From: Boesenbergia rotunda
Lineage: Eukaryota; Streptophyta; Magnoliopsida; Zingiberales; Zingiberaceae
Length of the DNA stretch: 64,000 bases
Assembly: GCA_024364735.1 (NCBI GenBank)
Contig: JAGFNQ010007681.1
Location: forward strand, 1 to 64,000
Reading direction: 5' to 3'
Shown: positions 21,506 through 33,255 of the stretch, piece after piece
Numbering within the stretch: position 1 is the first letter of the stretch
Layout of the letters: each line of letters begins with the position of its first letter
Made by a program: the position numbers and the translations under genes
The notes under the pieces: generated by a model
The model's database searches: none
The model's input: the letters and a program-made list of their open reading frames with translations, nothing else
Told to the model about the DNA's origin: nothing

Positions 21506-22300
21506 TAACAACAACAAAAACAAAAACAATCCAGTCATATCCTACTAGATAAGGTCGACTATATAAATCCTTCTACGCTATTAGGCTCTGTCTCTTATTA
21601 TATCATCATCAATATTTAAATAAATTTTACCTTATTTTAATGTTGCTAACCAAGTTTTTTTTTCTCTTCCTCTCCTTCGTTTGATTTGCGTATTGTCATA
21701 GTTTCACATCACTTAATTGGGACATTTAATCGTCATCTAGGTATATGTCTGTATCATCTTAAATGTATCTCTCAAAGTTTTTCCTTAATAGATGTAATTT
21801 CGACTTTCTCTCTAATGCTCTCATTACTTATTCTATCCATCCTCGTATGTCCACACATCCACTTTAACATCCTTATCTCTGCAACTTTCATCTTCTGTTC
21901 ATGTGCCCGAGTTATAACCCAACATCCAGCGTCATATAACATAGCAAGTCTAACCGTCGTTTTGTAGAATTCCCTTTAAGTTTTAGAGATACTTTACGAT
22001 TATAAAAAACATCCGACGCTAACTTCCATTTTAACCAACCTACTTATATTATATGTAAGACATCTCTCTCAATTGCTCCATCATTTTATAAAAATAATCC
22101 TAAATACTTAAAACTCTCAGTTTCAAACAACTCGTCATCTCCTATCTTCACAATTCTCATTACGTCTAATATTGCTAAACTTAAATCTCATATATTCTAT
22201 CTTTACTCTATTAAGCCTAAAACCTTTCGCTTCTAATATTTTTCGTCAAAATTCTAATTTAACATTTACTCCTTCACATGTCTCGCCTATCAAAACATTT
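21506..22300 (-). pseudogene. LINE, RTE-type reverse transcriptase 3' remnant
   Basis: On the minus strand, broken frames read GWLKWKLASDVFYNRKVSLK, LAMLYDAGCWVITRAHEQKM, VAEIRMLKWMCGHTRMDRI and a GRGRPKKTW-like end. This is the conserved C-terminal part of plant RTE-type LINE reverse transcriptases. The 3' end (lowest coordinates) is a TTG/TTTTTG simple repeat (plus-strand AACAACAACAAAAAC from 21506), typical of RTE tails. Several stops and frameshifts; the 5' part is missing. Confidence 0.8.
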
Positions 22301-23465
22301 CCTGTGATATAATATCGCAAGAAAAAATTCCCTTCATGTGCTATAAAATCACAAGAAAGGGTTCCTGAAATCCTGAACAAAGATGACTTGTATGTTCAGA
22401 AGCCCCACTCTCTAGGCTAAAAGGACCAGTAGGATGAGAAATGTGAAATTTATATTAAACAACAATTCCCACCCATTGGAAATGGCAATTCTACATCAAT
22501 GCTAACATCAACATCAGAAACCGGTTACGACCAACTATGTGTTGAGCGTGAATTTGACGCTCCATTGAACTCTATGCAAAGTCATATGACTAATAACAGC
22601 CTTATAACAAAAATGATTAAGCCACATGTTCGGAGTGTTTAGACATGCTTTAAGTGGGCTGTTGAATCCTAAAAGCAAACCACAGCCTTTGTATTAGAGC
22701 TTGCAACCAAATATGTTAATATTAATTTTTAATTTTCATTTCTGTCTAGAAATGCACTTCCTACAGTTTTGGTATCGTATCGTGCCGTGCTGGTATGGTT
22801 TCGACATTTATTTATTTATATATTATAATTATTAGATAAATACGTTTATTGTGTATAATTTAAAAATAAAATATATATTGATTTTATATAAGGTCTCTTG
22901 AACAATTTAATATCGTTATAAAAAATTAAATATAATTTTCATTAAAAAAAATTGATCTATCAATAACTCGAATTAAAATTGATCTATCATAATATGCTTT
23001 CTTACTAAGTTACTAATGTCAAAACTTTATATGTTTTGGAGCAAAAATCCTAAAAGTAAAAAAAGTTTAATATCATAATATTTATGAATCCAAATTCCAA
23101 ATTTATTCTAAAATAAAAAACATTATCTATAATAAATATATAAATTAACATAAAATGCTAATTTAGATATAATAATTATATAAATTAATTATTTATTCAT
23201 TTAAATAATTATTAATTTAAATAATATATTTAAAATTATAAAAATATCAGAATATTAATTAAATAATAAAAATATAAAAATATAAAATAATAAAAAATAT
23301 ATCAAGATATAAATTTGATTTTTTAGAAATTTTTTAGATTTTTTAAGTTTTATAGAATTTTAAAATAATATTTAAAACAATAAAAATAGTTTTCAAAAAA
23401 TTGATTAATAAAATTTATTTAATTTTAAATATATTTTTATATATTTTATTGAGATAAATATTTAT
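22301..23465. other. AT-rich intergenic DNA
   Basis: The part 22800-23460 is extremely AT-rich. A short block at 22771-22805 (GGTATCGTATCGTGCCGTGC) has a degraded counterpart at 23742-23772 beyond the GC island, but a mobile element could not be confirmed. Confidence 0.4.
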
Positions 23466-23790
23466 GTGAGGAAATGTTTTAAACCTCCGCCTCCGCCTGC
23501 GCTCGCTAGCCCTAACGCAAGAGGCAGACGCTGCACGTGGCGGTCGGTGGCTCAGGCGTCGTCCAGCAGAGCTTCCGGCGGCGTCGGAGGAATCTCACGA
23601 CGCCTCCGGCGGCGCGTGCATGGGCGTTTCTTCCTCCGGTGTTGGATGTTGCCACCTCCGCCTGTCACTGCGTAACGCACGCCTGCAACTCACGAAATCA
23701 TGATGACTTTTGTGCCGGTTTCGGACGGACAGCGGAACAATAGGTATCGCCAATGCCGCCCGGCACGGGAACGAAATTTTATTCCCTGAT
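23466..23790. other. GC-rich island of unknown origin
   Basis: About 320 bp of high-GC sequence with CTCCGGCGGCG-type motifs stands in very AT-rich DNA. Short ORFs of 60-70 codons exist in three frames (for example one at 23466-23675 rich in Pro, Arg and Ala) but none resembles a known protein. It could be a captured gene-leader fragment or a decayed transposon part. Confidence 0.4.
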
Positions 23791-26700
23791 GTCAACACTC
23801 AATAAAAGACTAATTCACATAAAATAGTGTTCATAAATGGTAGAGATTAATAAGCAAATACTATGCAATTTAAAGGTCAATTTCCATGACCCTGGTAAAT
23901 CAGAAGCATTCAGATGCAAATAAGGATAATATATACGAATTATGAACCCCGATGAGAATCCACTTTATTACTCTGTCGGGAAAGGATGACATTATCTGAG
24001 CATCTGCACCAAAGTTACTAGTATCATGATGGTCTAATGGCATTCATGAAATTAGACTTGACATCAAGTTTCTATGACTTAATGGTGATAAGATGAAGAA
24101 GAACAAAAACAATAGAAAAAGAATAATGAAACTGTAAAATTTAAATTATAAAGGAATTTGCAATATGTAGATATCTGATAGAGAAGATGTTTAACAGCAC
24201 ATTAGCTGATGAACACAAATTGAGCTTCATACGTGGGTCTCAATTATTCTAATCAATTCAACTTGCCTAAAACTAGAATGTATTGATTGACTTAAGACAT
24301 TAATATCATCTTAATTTATTTTCTTTCAATTTATTAGAGTTGCCGGTAATTACTTCTGGATAGCAATATTTTTGTTTTGATTTTTTCTTATATACAATAT
24401 ATTCATCTTAGCATTCTCATGGCTATACTAACTTTTTATACACATTATCTAAAAGACCAGCATTGACTCAATCTATTACAGATTGTACAATTTTCCTTTC
24501 AATCTCAAAGGCTATCATCTTATAGGAATTTCATGTCAGCTAGTCTTAAAAATTCCTTTGCATCTTTTATCATTAAAAAAATAATTTCACATATTAGGTT
24601 TTGCATCTTTTCAATTCTGTTTCCAAAACCTTAAGAAAAAATTTGCAGTTGAATATGACACTGAAGAATAAACATTACAAAATGTATGATTTTTAGGAAG
24701 TCTATTGATGACTATACAAGAAAAGGACATGGTGATGCAAAACACAGTAACTTGTGTGCCTCAGTTGATAATCCCATAGTTGATAGTTTCCTAAAAACAA
24801 GGTTCATCCCTACCAAATATTCTAGAACTGGTAAATTATTATCGTGAGATTTTACACAATTTTTTAAATTCTATAATTTAACAATTGATATGGTTGTTGT
24901 ATTATGTTGTCCTATTTGGCATCTTGCGTATCAGTCAGCTCTAAGCTTAATGAGAAACCAGGGTTACAAGCAATAAACTGCAGAAGCAAGAATGGTCCAA
25001 AGAAATTAAAGCAGTAATTAAAGAGCTTAGGATTCCAATAAAATGGACAGGTCTTAGTGTTGTGATTGCACAATTAACAAGGGAAGCAGATAGCTGAAAT
25101 AGAAAAGGTCATTCAAATCACAAAGACAATTTCATCAATGCTGTTATGTTAGCTAAATTTAGAAGGCTAACCACGAGAAATCCTTGAAACGTACTATTCA
25201 AACTTCAAGACATATTAGTATTCTGCCGAAGAATCCAGTATCTATCATCTGGATACAAAGTTATGGAACAGCTAATGAAGAAGCTTTCAATTTCATTTAT
25301 AGACCTGCTTAAGTACTAAGTCTATGGCAGATTCTCAACAAGCACATCTATGATGTGACTTGGATGTGACATGTAATAGCAATGCTCTTGAGAACTTCAG
25401 GTTGGTGAAAGCTTGGTCGAAGCCTTCAAGCCATGAACTAATACTGTCGTAGAGACAAAGAACCATGGAAAATTTCTTTATTCCGGGCAACCTGGCCACC
25501 ACCCTAATTTGCTAGGAAAAAAAATGTAGAACTAATACATTTGACATCCACAACTTCTTATATACCTTGCTAAACGCAAGAATAACTAAATACCCAGATT
25601 ATGTAGATTTGAAAGGACCTCATAAAATTAAAATACAGATATTTCTTTTAGCTCAATGGAAATGAACTCTAGAAGCTTTTCGATTTAGGATTGTTTATTT
25701 CCCATAAATCAACCTTTTTTCTAGGAACACATTGAAACTTAGAAATCAATTATAATCTCATTGAATTATTTGAAGATGGACAAAAAAGTATATTTGTTCC
25801 ATAGTACACCATTTTACTAACCTTACATAAAAAATATATATGTGTGGTTAAGAGCATTTGGTGATTGACATAGTTTTGCATTGATTATTGAGACTTAGCA
25901 CAACCCTGAGCAATATTAGTGGCGTCCTGTCTCTCACATTAAATAACAACAAAGAGGGTTAAAAACATGAGGTCGTTGGTATAGTTTTACATTGATTGCC
26001 AAGTCCTAACATATTAAACTGTCTCATTCAGGTTAGTACTTGAAAGGATGTGGCAAAAATGTTTTAGAAGATCATATTATCTTCTTCTAGTCCCTTTTAC
26101 TAAGCTATAGTTATAAGAACGCCACCCTCCTTTATATGCATCTCATTCTATACAAAAGGTGGAAAAGACAAAAATAGTATAGTTTTTCTCCTGCCAAGGC
26201 ACCATTTTCCATCTCTATTTTCTCCTCTTCATCCATTCTACACATCTCATTGTCAAAGACTTTCTAGTAACAATAATAACTAAAAACTGTTAACAGTCTA
26301 TTATAATTTGCATCAATCTGATTGTCTTGTGGTCCATCTTTGACTTGCACACTACATTATAACATCCAGATCAGGGGCGGTCTAATTATACTTGCACTAA
26401 ATGATTCAAGCAATTATAATACATTGATCAAAACACAAAAGAGGGCAACGCTTTCCTTGTCAATATTTGGAACCACTACAACATTATCACCACCAATTAT
26501 GATATAGTACATGACAAATAGCATGCATAAGAATATCATAAAACATGAGTAATTTCCAGTTTTCCACTATGCACATCTTATGAAAGTTATTTTATATAGG
26601 TGCATAGATACTAACAACTTGAGCAACCTATTAGCAGATGAGTAATAAAATTATAAAAATTGTTTTCTCGCAAACATAGCATGGCAAAAAAACAGATGCT

Positions 26701-27599
26701 CCAAGCAAGAAGCTAAGAATTAGTACATCAAATTGCATGCATTACATAGTAGATTGGTTATGTTAATATCTATTCGAATAAAATGAAGTGCTCATCAGCA
26801 ACTCTGGTCAGCATTTCAGACACAACTTAGCATAGATATATCACCTATATCATTATCATATGATTTCTCCTGAAGGCTTCAATTTGTAAATCCACAACAA
26901 CACTATGTTTAGTTCCAGTTGCACTGTAAATTATCCATAGCATATCATATGCAGCAACTATCTAAGTTGATGAAGCATACTTTCTGAACTGTCACAAAAA
27001 ATTTGCAATACTATAGAAATGAATGATAACAACTTATCATGAATTAATAGTAAAAGATCAAGAATAGAAATGTACCATCAATTACAAAGAATTTTGAAAA
27101 TCCTAACAAAAAAAAAATGCACTAGACAAAGAACCATCAATTTTGACAGCATTCAACCATTTTACACAAATATAAAAAGGAAAGACAGTATTAAAGGACA
27201 TTTAAGCACATATCGATCATCGAGCCCGCCCACACCGAACCTAGCAAAATTTGTATTCCCGTAAAATAAGAAAATCCCAAATTCATTTTTTTCCTTGTCC
27301 AACTGATAGAAATCTTATTTTATTTGCTTTCCTCTTATCAAAACATGTTCTTCGAATGCTTAGATCCAGTGGGATAGTCCTTAATAACTCTTTCTCAATT
27401 AGAACCATCGGAGAAAAATAATAGCATTATTAACCCAGAAAACATTCAATCTCACTTAGCACAAGAATCATCTTCGAGATTAGCAGAGTTCTTTGCAACA
27501 AAACCTAGAGTTTTTAGAATTACAACAGTAAACCAAAGAATCAAGCATCTAAACCAATTAAGACGAAAACTAACCATCGCGAAGGGGAAGGGGCGCGAT
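23791..27599. other. Long non-coding interval, 3' side of NDUFB7
   Basis: 3.8 kb of AT-rich DNA without an ORF of convincing composition, without RNA genes and without a recognised transposon. The part next to 27599 should hold the NDUFB7 3' UTR. A donor-like GATG/GTTAGT on the minus strand near 27575 allows a 3'-UTR intron, unproven. Confidence 0.4.
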
Positions 27600-27914
27600 T
27601 CATACGTTGGCTGGAGCAGGGATGACACCGCCCGCACCCGGAATCTTCAGCGCCTTCTTCCTCTCCTCAAGCTCACGGATCTTTTGCATCTGGAGCATCC
27701 GCTCCATGACGAGCTCGTACTCGCACTTCTCGTAGACGTGGCGCTCGTTCTCGCACTTCCATGGCAGAAAGAACTCAGCGGTGCGGCACTTGTTGAGAGG
27801 AATAAGGAGATGAGCGCACTCGTCGCGGTAGGGGATGGGAACCCTGTTCTCCTCCATCTCCTGCTGCGTCGCGATCATCGGCTTCGAAGATCCCAGCTTC
27901 ACCTCTTCCGCCAT
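27600..27914 (-). CDS. NDUFB7: NADH dehydrogenase (complex I) B18 subunit
   Basis: A 104-residue accessory subunit of mitochondrial complex I, in the membrane arm on the intermembrane-space side. The diagnostic twin CX9C motif is complete: Cys33/Cys43 (CAHLLIPLNKC) and Cys54/Cys64 (CENERHVYEKC). This is the CHCH fold imported and oxidised by the Mia40 route. A basic, charged helix follows (RELEERKKALKIP). The N-terminus MAEEVKLGSSKPMIATQQEM matches plant B18 proteins and supports this start. Single coding exon, intact, usual length for plants. The 5' flank is C/T-rich leader without a clear TATA box. It stands alone between AT-rich DNA and a truncated gypsy element. Confidence 0.95.
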   Translation of the reverse strand: MAEEVKLGSSKPMIATQQEMEENRVPIPYRDECAHLLIPLNKCRTAEFFLPWKCENERHVYEKCEYELVMERMLQMQKIRELEERKKALKIPGAGGVIPAPANV

Positions 27915-29009
27915 TGCTCGACCAATCGCTCTCGCTCCGCCTCTCTCTCCGTCTCCCCCTCTATCGATCGAATTTCACACCCTCGAGACCGCAGTGCTCG
28001 TTGCTATATCGCCCACAGCCGCCGCGATTGGATCGAACCCAATTGCATCGAAGCCTGCCTTTAGCTGGTCCCACCTAAATCAACGAGGCCAATTTTTTAA
28101 AATAAGCGTGAATACTAAACTTATTAGAAAAATAGATAAAAATGTATTATTAGGTGGATTTGATTAGAGTCATTTTTTTTATTTTTTAAGAAAATTATGT
28201 ATTTTTTTCTTAAAAATACTGTTAAATATTTTTTAATTTTTCAGAAAATAATATTTTTTTCTAAAAAATAGAAGTATAAAATACAAATCAAATATTATTT
28301 TCTAAAAAAATATATTTTTTAAAAAAATAAAAATGAAAAACTGACAAACCAACTCAACTTAATTTTTCATGAGATTAGGTAAGAGCAATTTATATCCGGG
28401 ATTTAAATCCCAATACTAGCCCACATTAATGTTTTTTTAATTTATTATTGTGCAAATAGTAAGTGAAATTAATTTAACAATATTTAATATTAATTAAGGA
28501 AATTTTAGTCTGTAACTTTAAACCTGAGACTTTCCATGAGAAATTTAATTCACATCATTTGATAAATTTTTTGTGTCATTACTGTATACTCTATTTCGTA
28601 ACTAGGTCATGTGCCACCATCTATTTTTTTTTCCTCACTTTTTCACGTTACAAGGTTATCTCTACGTATGTAAAATTCTAAGGTGGATATTCTATTAATA
28701 TTTGATCCAAGATAGTATGCAATTGTGAATGAATGAATATTTTAAGTGTTCATGTATTTTATACAGTAAGTCTGTTTTCTAGGGTTTCTTTAATGTATTA
28801 AAGAATTTTTAACAGTACTGCTTCCGAATGACAGTACTCCTTGCAACTCCAACTGCAATGGTTAATATTAATTTAGTAGTTTTTTGTATTTTAATTTAGC
28901 AGTATTAAATATTATGTTTGAGGTATGTGAAAATATATAGAGTTTGCATCATATGTAGTTTTATACTAGATAGAGTGTTAAATATATGTTTGCATCATGA
29001 TGATGTCGA
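27915..29009. other. NDUFB7 promoter side and AT-rich intergenic DNA
   Basis: 27915-28080 is the pyrimidine-rich 5' leader and promoter side of NDUFB7. From 28090 to 29009 the DNA is AT-rich with long T and A runs and no gene. Confidence 0.5.
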
Positions 29010-29797
29010 AGAGCGAGATAGATTCTCCCTCATGTAGTCCTTGGGAGAAAGCACTGATCAAAACCTCAGGTGTGACGGTTGACACGTCCAGCGCCACTCC
29101 ATTGAACCGCTTGATGTAGGTCCGGAGAGATTCTTTTGGGCCTTGCTTCAGCGCAAACAAATTGAGGCTCGTCTTGTGATGCCTCCGGCTGCTGACAAAG
29201 TGTTGGAGAAAGACTCCTCAGCTCCTCAAAACTTGATACCGACCCATTGGGGAGTCGGTCGAACCACCTCTGGACTGGTCCCGAGAGGGTGGTTAGGAAG
29301 ACTCGGCATTTCACGCCCTCCGGATATTGATGTAACAAAGCAGCACTTCCAAATTTCATCAAGTGCTCTTCCGGGTCGGTGGTCCCTGCATACTCGGGGA
29401 TCGTAAAGAATCGGAGATGTCGGGGAACTGGGTCTTCCAGGATCCATGAAGAGAAAGGGCTGCGTACCAGGGTGGCTGGAGAGGGGTCGACCGGGACCTT
29501 TCCCTTTTCTATACGCGGCCCGTGCATCTGGTTGGATGCCGATGCCTCGGCCGGCATCGAATCGGCTTCGTCGTCCCGATCCCGATAAAAAGCCGCTAGA
29601 AAGGGAAGGGAACCACCTTCAGGTCGGGCAGACCTTCCTCGACCTCCTAAATGTCCAAGTGCCGCCGGCTCGGGGAACCTGGGCGCTTGGCTACCAACCT
29701 GGGAAGGCCTCTGGGGGGCCTTTTGAGCTCGAGCAGCCATCAGGAGCTTATGCTCCTCGGGCATGACAGTCATCATGACTCGGTTGGGATCTTCCAT
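29010..29797 (-). pseudogene. Tat-like gag, N-terminal part, frameshifted and truncated
   Basis: From ATG 29797 it opens MEDPNRVMMTVMPEEHKLLM, with a low-complexity linker and then the retrotransposon Gag domain (HLRFFTIPEYAGTTDPEEHL, CRVFLTTLSGPVQRWFDRLP). The frame is lost near 29150 and resumes in another frame (FALKQGPKESLRTYIKRFNG) until homology ends near 29010. Gag would build the particle capsid. This copy is non-functional. Confidence 0.85.
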
Positions 29798-29844
29798 CTT
29801 TCACTTCCGATCAGGTGAAATCTCCCTCCTTCTAGCGCCAAATT

Positions 29845-32665
29845 TGATCCTGTCGCGAAACGAGGTGGACTCCCAAGAGCACGTGATCTCCCGAAGATCA
29901 CGAATTGCAGAGGCTGGCTCCGATCTATAAGGAAATGACCGTTAGCGAACTCACCGGGAAAAGTCTTCGGCAAGGCACTCCGACGGTCAAGTCAGTCCTG
30001 TTGGGTATGACTTGGCGGGTTTCCTAAGCGAATACTTGGTCGTTCTTGAGAGACCTCTCCATGTCCACGGATTAAAAATTAATCTGAATGGAGACCCATC
30101 TCCCAACGACCATCTCGTCATCGTATCGATCGGTTCAAATTACAATTTGGCCAATCTCAAAGATCGAGCCTTGTAATTTGCCTAACCGTTCGACCGCGGA
30201 AAAGACGACGAATGGATCGCCGATTTTTGTGTTTATTATCGGGGTCCAATTAATTAATTATTAACCATGATTCAAAACCAAAATAATTAATTAATACACA
30301 TAAAATGATAAGACTAAAACAAAGGAGCCAAGGAAGAAAATTATACATTCTTTTACCTCGTAGTCTTCTACCTTATGTCCCTTCCCTCCTGGACGTCGTG
30401 TGGGCGACGAGCTACCGAGAACCGGGATCACCAAGGCACTCCAAAAGACCTCTTCTTCTCGTCTAGCAAAACCCTACTTCTAGGGTTTGGAACCGCCAGC
30501 CACCCTCCCCTTTCCCTTGCGTCGTCGACCACCGAGAGCCACCAAACTCACGTCGGCCACAACGAAGACCTAGGGAGGAGCTTGAAGAAGAAGGAGAGAA
30601 AAGCACTCCTTCCTCACCCAAAACCTGCTGCAATCCCCTCCTCTCTTTGGCTTGCGGTGCCGCCGCACCTCTCCTTACGTCGCCTCCCATCGGCCGCCGG
30701 TCACTCCTCCCTTGCCGCCGATCACCACAAAAGGAAGAAGAAGACTCCTCCTTATATATGTGACTCTCGGCCAAGTGGTAGTGAAGAAGGGAGGAAGAAA
30801 AGAGGAGGTGAATCTCCTCTTGTGCTTGAACCGGCCGATTGCCCTAGGAGAGAGAAGGAGAGAGAGGAGAGGAGAGAAGCCTTGGTTGTTGATCAATTGG
30901 ATTAAGTCTTGGTTTCTTGATCCCATGGGGTATATATAGGGCTAAGGTAGGGACCAAGAGGAGGAGTTGAGTCTTGACCCACTAATGGATTTAAAACCAA
31001 TCCATTAATGAAGATCCATTCCACTAAAGGATCTCTATTGAACTTCCTCACCAATCCTATATTTTCATATGGACTCCACCTATTATGATTACATCCATCT
31101 CCCATGTTTAAGATATCGTATGTCCATTGATTAATTTAAATTATTGACAATTTTAATTAATCAACTACTAACTCCTTGACTATTACCACTCAACTTTATT
31201 ATCATGTTTGATCAAATTCACCTACAGGGTTTAACATGATGAACCTTATGAGCTCATCAAGGGGGCATCATCATCCCGACTCACCAGGACACGAATTTCG
31301 TCAATAATCAACGGCACACCATATAATTAATATTATTTCCCAACTTACCGGACTTATCGATTTAGCAGAATAAATCTCGCTCATTGGTAAATCAAAGAAA
31401 TAAATATTAACAATACGAGCCCGTTATTATATCGAGATTTAGGGATTGTACTCCATAATAATCCGAGGTCCAATCTAATTATTAAATCAGTATAAATTGG
31501 ATGACCTCTAGTTTTGGTCATGCTTAATGTACACAAAGCACACTAGTGTAATTTTATGGTCAAGACAAACCACATCTAATTACACTACAACCATCCCGAT
31601 GGTTTGTCCAACTCCATCTCGGTTGTGAGCCTCTACTTATACTATGCAAGGGACTGATAACATAATCTTCTGTGGGTCACCACATACCATATTATCTACA
31701 ATGCAAAGTATCAGACTTTTATGCATATACTAATATAAATACGCATTTTGTATTATTGTGATTCTATTTCAAAATGTAGATGATCATATATATAAAAAGA
31801 CAAGTCTTTTAGTATAGACATCTAACAAGTCCTCAGCGGTGGAAGAGCAAAAGCAATGGAATAGTAGCAAAAATACTATTGTGCGTACCTGAGTGATGCG
31901 GAGCAGAGAGACTTATATAGCCGGGGGAGCAATGGAATAGTAGCAAAAATATTATTGCGCCCGGTTTGCCACCTTTTGTCGTATACGAGGACAGGGTAAG
32001 ACATAACCAGGGTGGCAGGGTATTGTGTCGCATACTGAAATAAGGAAAGGGGTGCTGTTAACTTATGGGCGAGCGCCGTCAGGCGCCGCTTGGCCTGACA
32101 CGGGCATAGGCGATCGTGGTACGGGGTGCCAGGGAATGGCAGGAAGATCATGGCGTCAGCGAGATTCTCGCGATTCGGACCTGAATGATATTAGGTTTGT
32201 GCCGACCCCGTACTCCTTCTGTTAGTCTTGTGTCAAGGAGTGAGTGTTCCTGTGGATTGCGACAAAACCTCGAATGATAGTGACGACTGGCGGCTTAGAG
32301 TGCTCCCGGGTCCTGCTGCTACTGCCCATGTAGTGGTGCTTCCCGAGTTAAGACATGCTTGGATTGGCCTACCCGATCGGACTCAGCTGGACCCAAAAGG
32401 AGGTAGTCGAAGACTCGGTATCTTTCTGCCTCGGGGCTCCTCTGACTCAGGACCCCCCTGACTCGAGGTTCTCCTGACTCAGAGGTATTCCGTTGCGAAT
32501 CGATCGTTTCAGTCGGGGTTGGTGTCCTACTGGTTTCAGAGGAAACGGGCTGAACTGCCCATCTGGGCCTGACGTTCGGCAGGCTTGTGGGCCCCCCGGC
32601 CCTTTCTTCATCTGACGAGGCGCCAGGCTGACAGATGACGCTACATCCAAATTGGGCCGGGATCA
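29845..32665 (-). mobile_element. Tat-like 5' LTR, split by Angela solo LTR
   Basis: Parts: 31833-32665 (U3 and R, TATA at 31913-31919 on the minus strand) and 29845-29998 (R/U5 to GGATCA). The two parts rejoin at the AGTCC duplication, giving a continuous match to the layout of 41149-42009. A 31-34-bp motif (TAGTAGCAAAAATA with flanks) occurs twice, at about 31853 and 31929, on both sides of the TATA box. ORFs on either strand here are incidental. Confidence 0.85.
29999..31827 (-). mobile_element. Angela-type solo LTR, 1829 bp
   Basis: Plus-strand ends are TGTTGGGTATG at 29999 and TCTAACA at 31827. It is flanked by exact AGTCC duplications at 29994-29998 and 31828-31832. On the minus strand it starts TGTTAGATGTC, has a TATATATA promoter element (30929-30936) and ends ACCCAACA, like the LTR at 5339-7625 but clearly a different subfamily. 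No internal region. It split the Tat LTR. Confidence 0.9.
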
Positions 32666-33123
32666 CCAGTCTTCATGCCACGCTTCTGATATGAGACTAG
32701 TAACTCACAAGTTGGCAAAAGCATGGAAGGCATGCGGCGTTTGAGCATGCAACGACATGTGGCGTGCTCCTGGCTGAGCACCGCAGGTTGAGCATGAAAA
32801 AGAGATTCATGCCAACTTCTGCCTGATTCACGTGGGCACATTATGTCTTCGACCGTGGTCCGTTGCAGGCAGTAGCATTCACAGAAGAACCCTTGAGTTG
32901 GTGCAATCCGAATCTTGGATTCGCACTCCCTCCTACACTCAATGCCAACCTTGATACCACACTTTCGATGTGTGACTAATAATCTACCCGTTGTGTCCCA
33001 CTCACATTTTTCCAACACACAATAGATACACAAGCTCAAATGAGTTCTATCTGCCCAAACATATGTAGTAACTGAATGGCAATAGACACACCTGTTTTTC
33101 ATAGCATTTCTCAGGGTTCCCAC
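32666..33123 (-). other. Cysteine-rich ORF fragment, unrecognised, running into the Tat LTR
   Basis: About 150 codons are open on the minus strand (the ORF, starting at 33123, ends at 32641 inside the LTR). The reading has paired-cysteine spacing (CVYC, CIYC, CRREC, CECYC) that would suit a zinc-binding fold. An acceptor-like TTGACTGGCAG lies just upstream of the first codon. Its C-terminal residues come from the LTR, so the native end is lost. It lies in the 3' flank of the MESD-like gene and could be non-coding. No family recognised. Confidence 0.3.
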
Positions 33124-33255
33124 AGCTGCCAGTCAATTAACAGAATGAAAGGAAGACGCGTCACAAAAACATTTTTAAAATGGCATCAAATTGCCACACT
33201 GCACGTCTAAACTGATTTGTTTTCCCCTCTTCTTTTAACTGTCACGGTAACAACT

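Larger units (their letters stand above)
29010..32665 (-). mobile_element. Ty3/gypsy (Tat-like) element, truncated: 5' LTR plus start of gag
   Basis: On the minus strand: 5' LTR beginning TGATCC at 32665, split by an Angela solo LTR, ending GGATCA at 29845; then AATTTGGCGC at the primer position; then gag from 29797. Homology stops near 29010, so most of gag, all of pol and the 3' LTR are gone. Without the 1834-bp insert (solo LTR plus one duplication) the LTR is 987 bp. The LTR is related to the solo LTR at 41149-42009 (shared GCTCCCCCGGCTATATAAG and TTGACCGTCGGAG). Confidence 0.85.

Noticed and set aside
30375..30939. ORF of 176 codons
   Set aside because: Inside the Angela solo LTR R/U5 region; no conserved motif.
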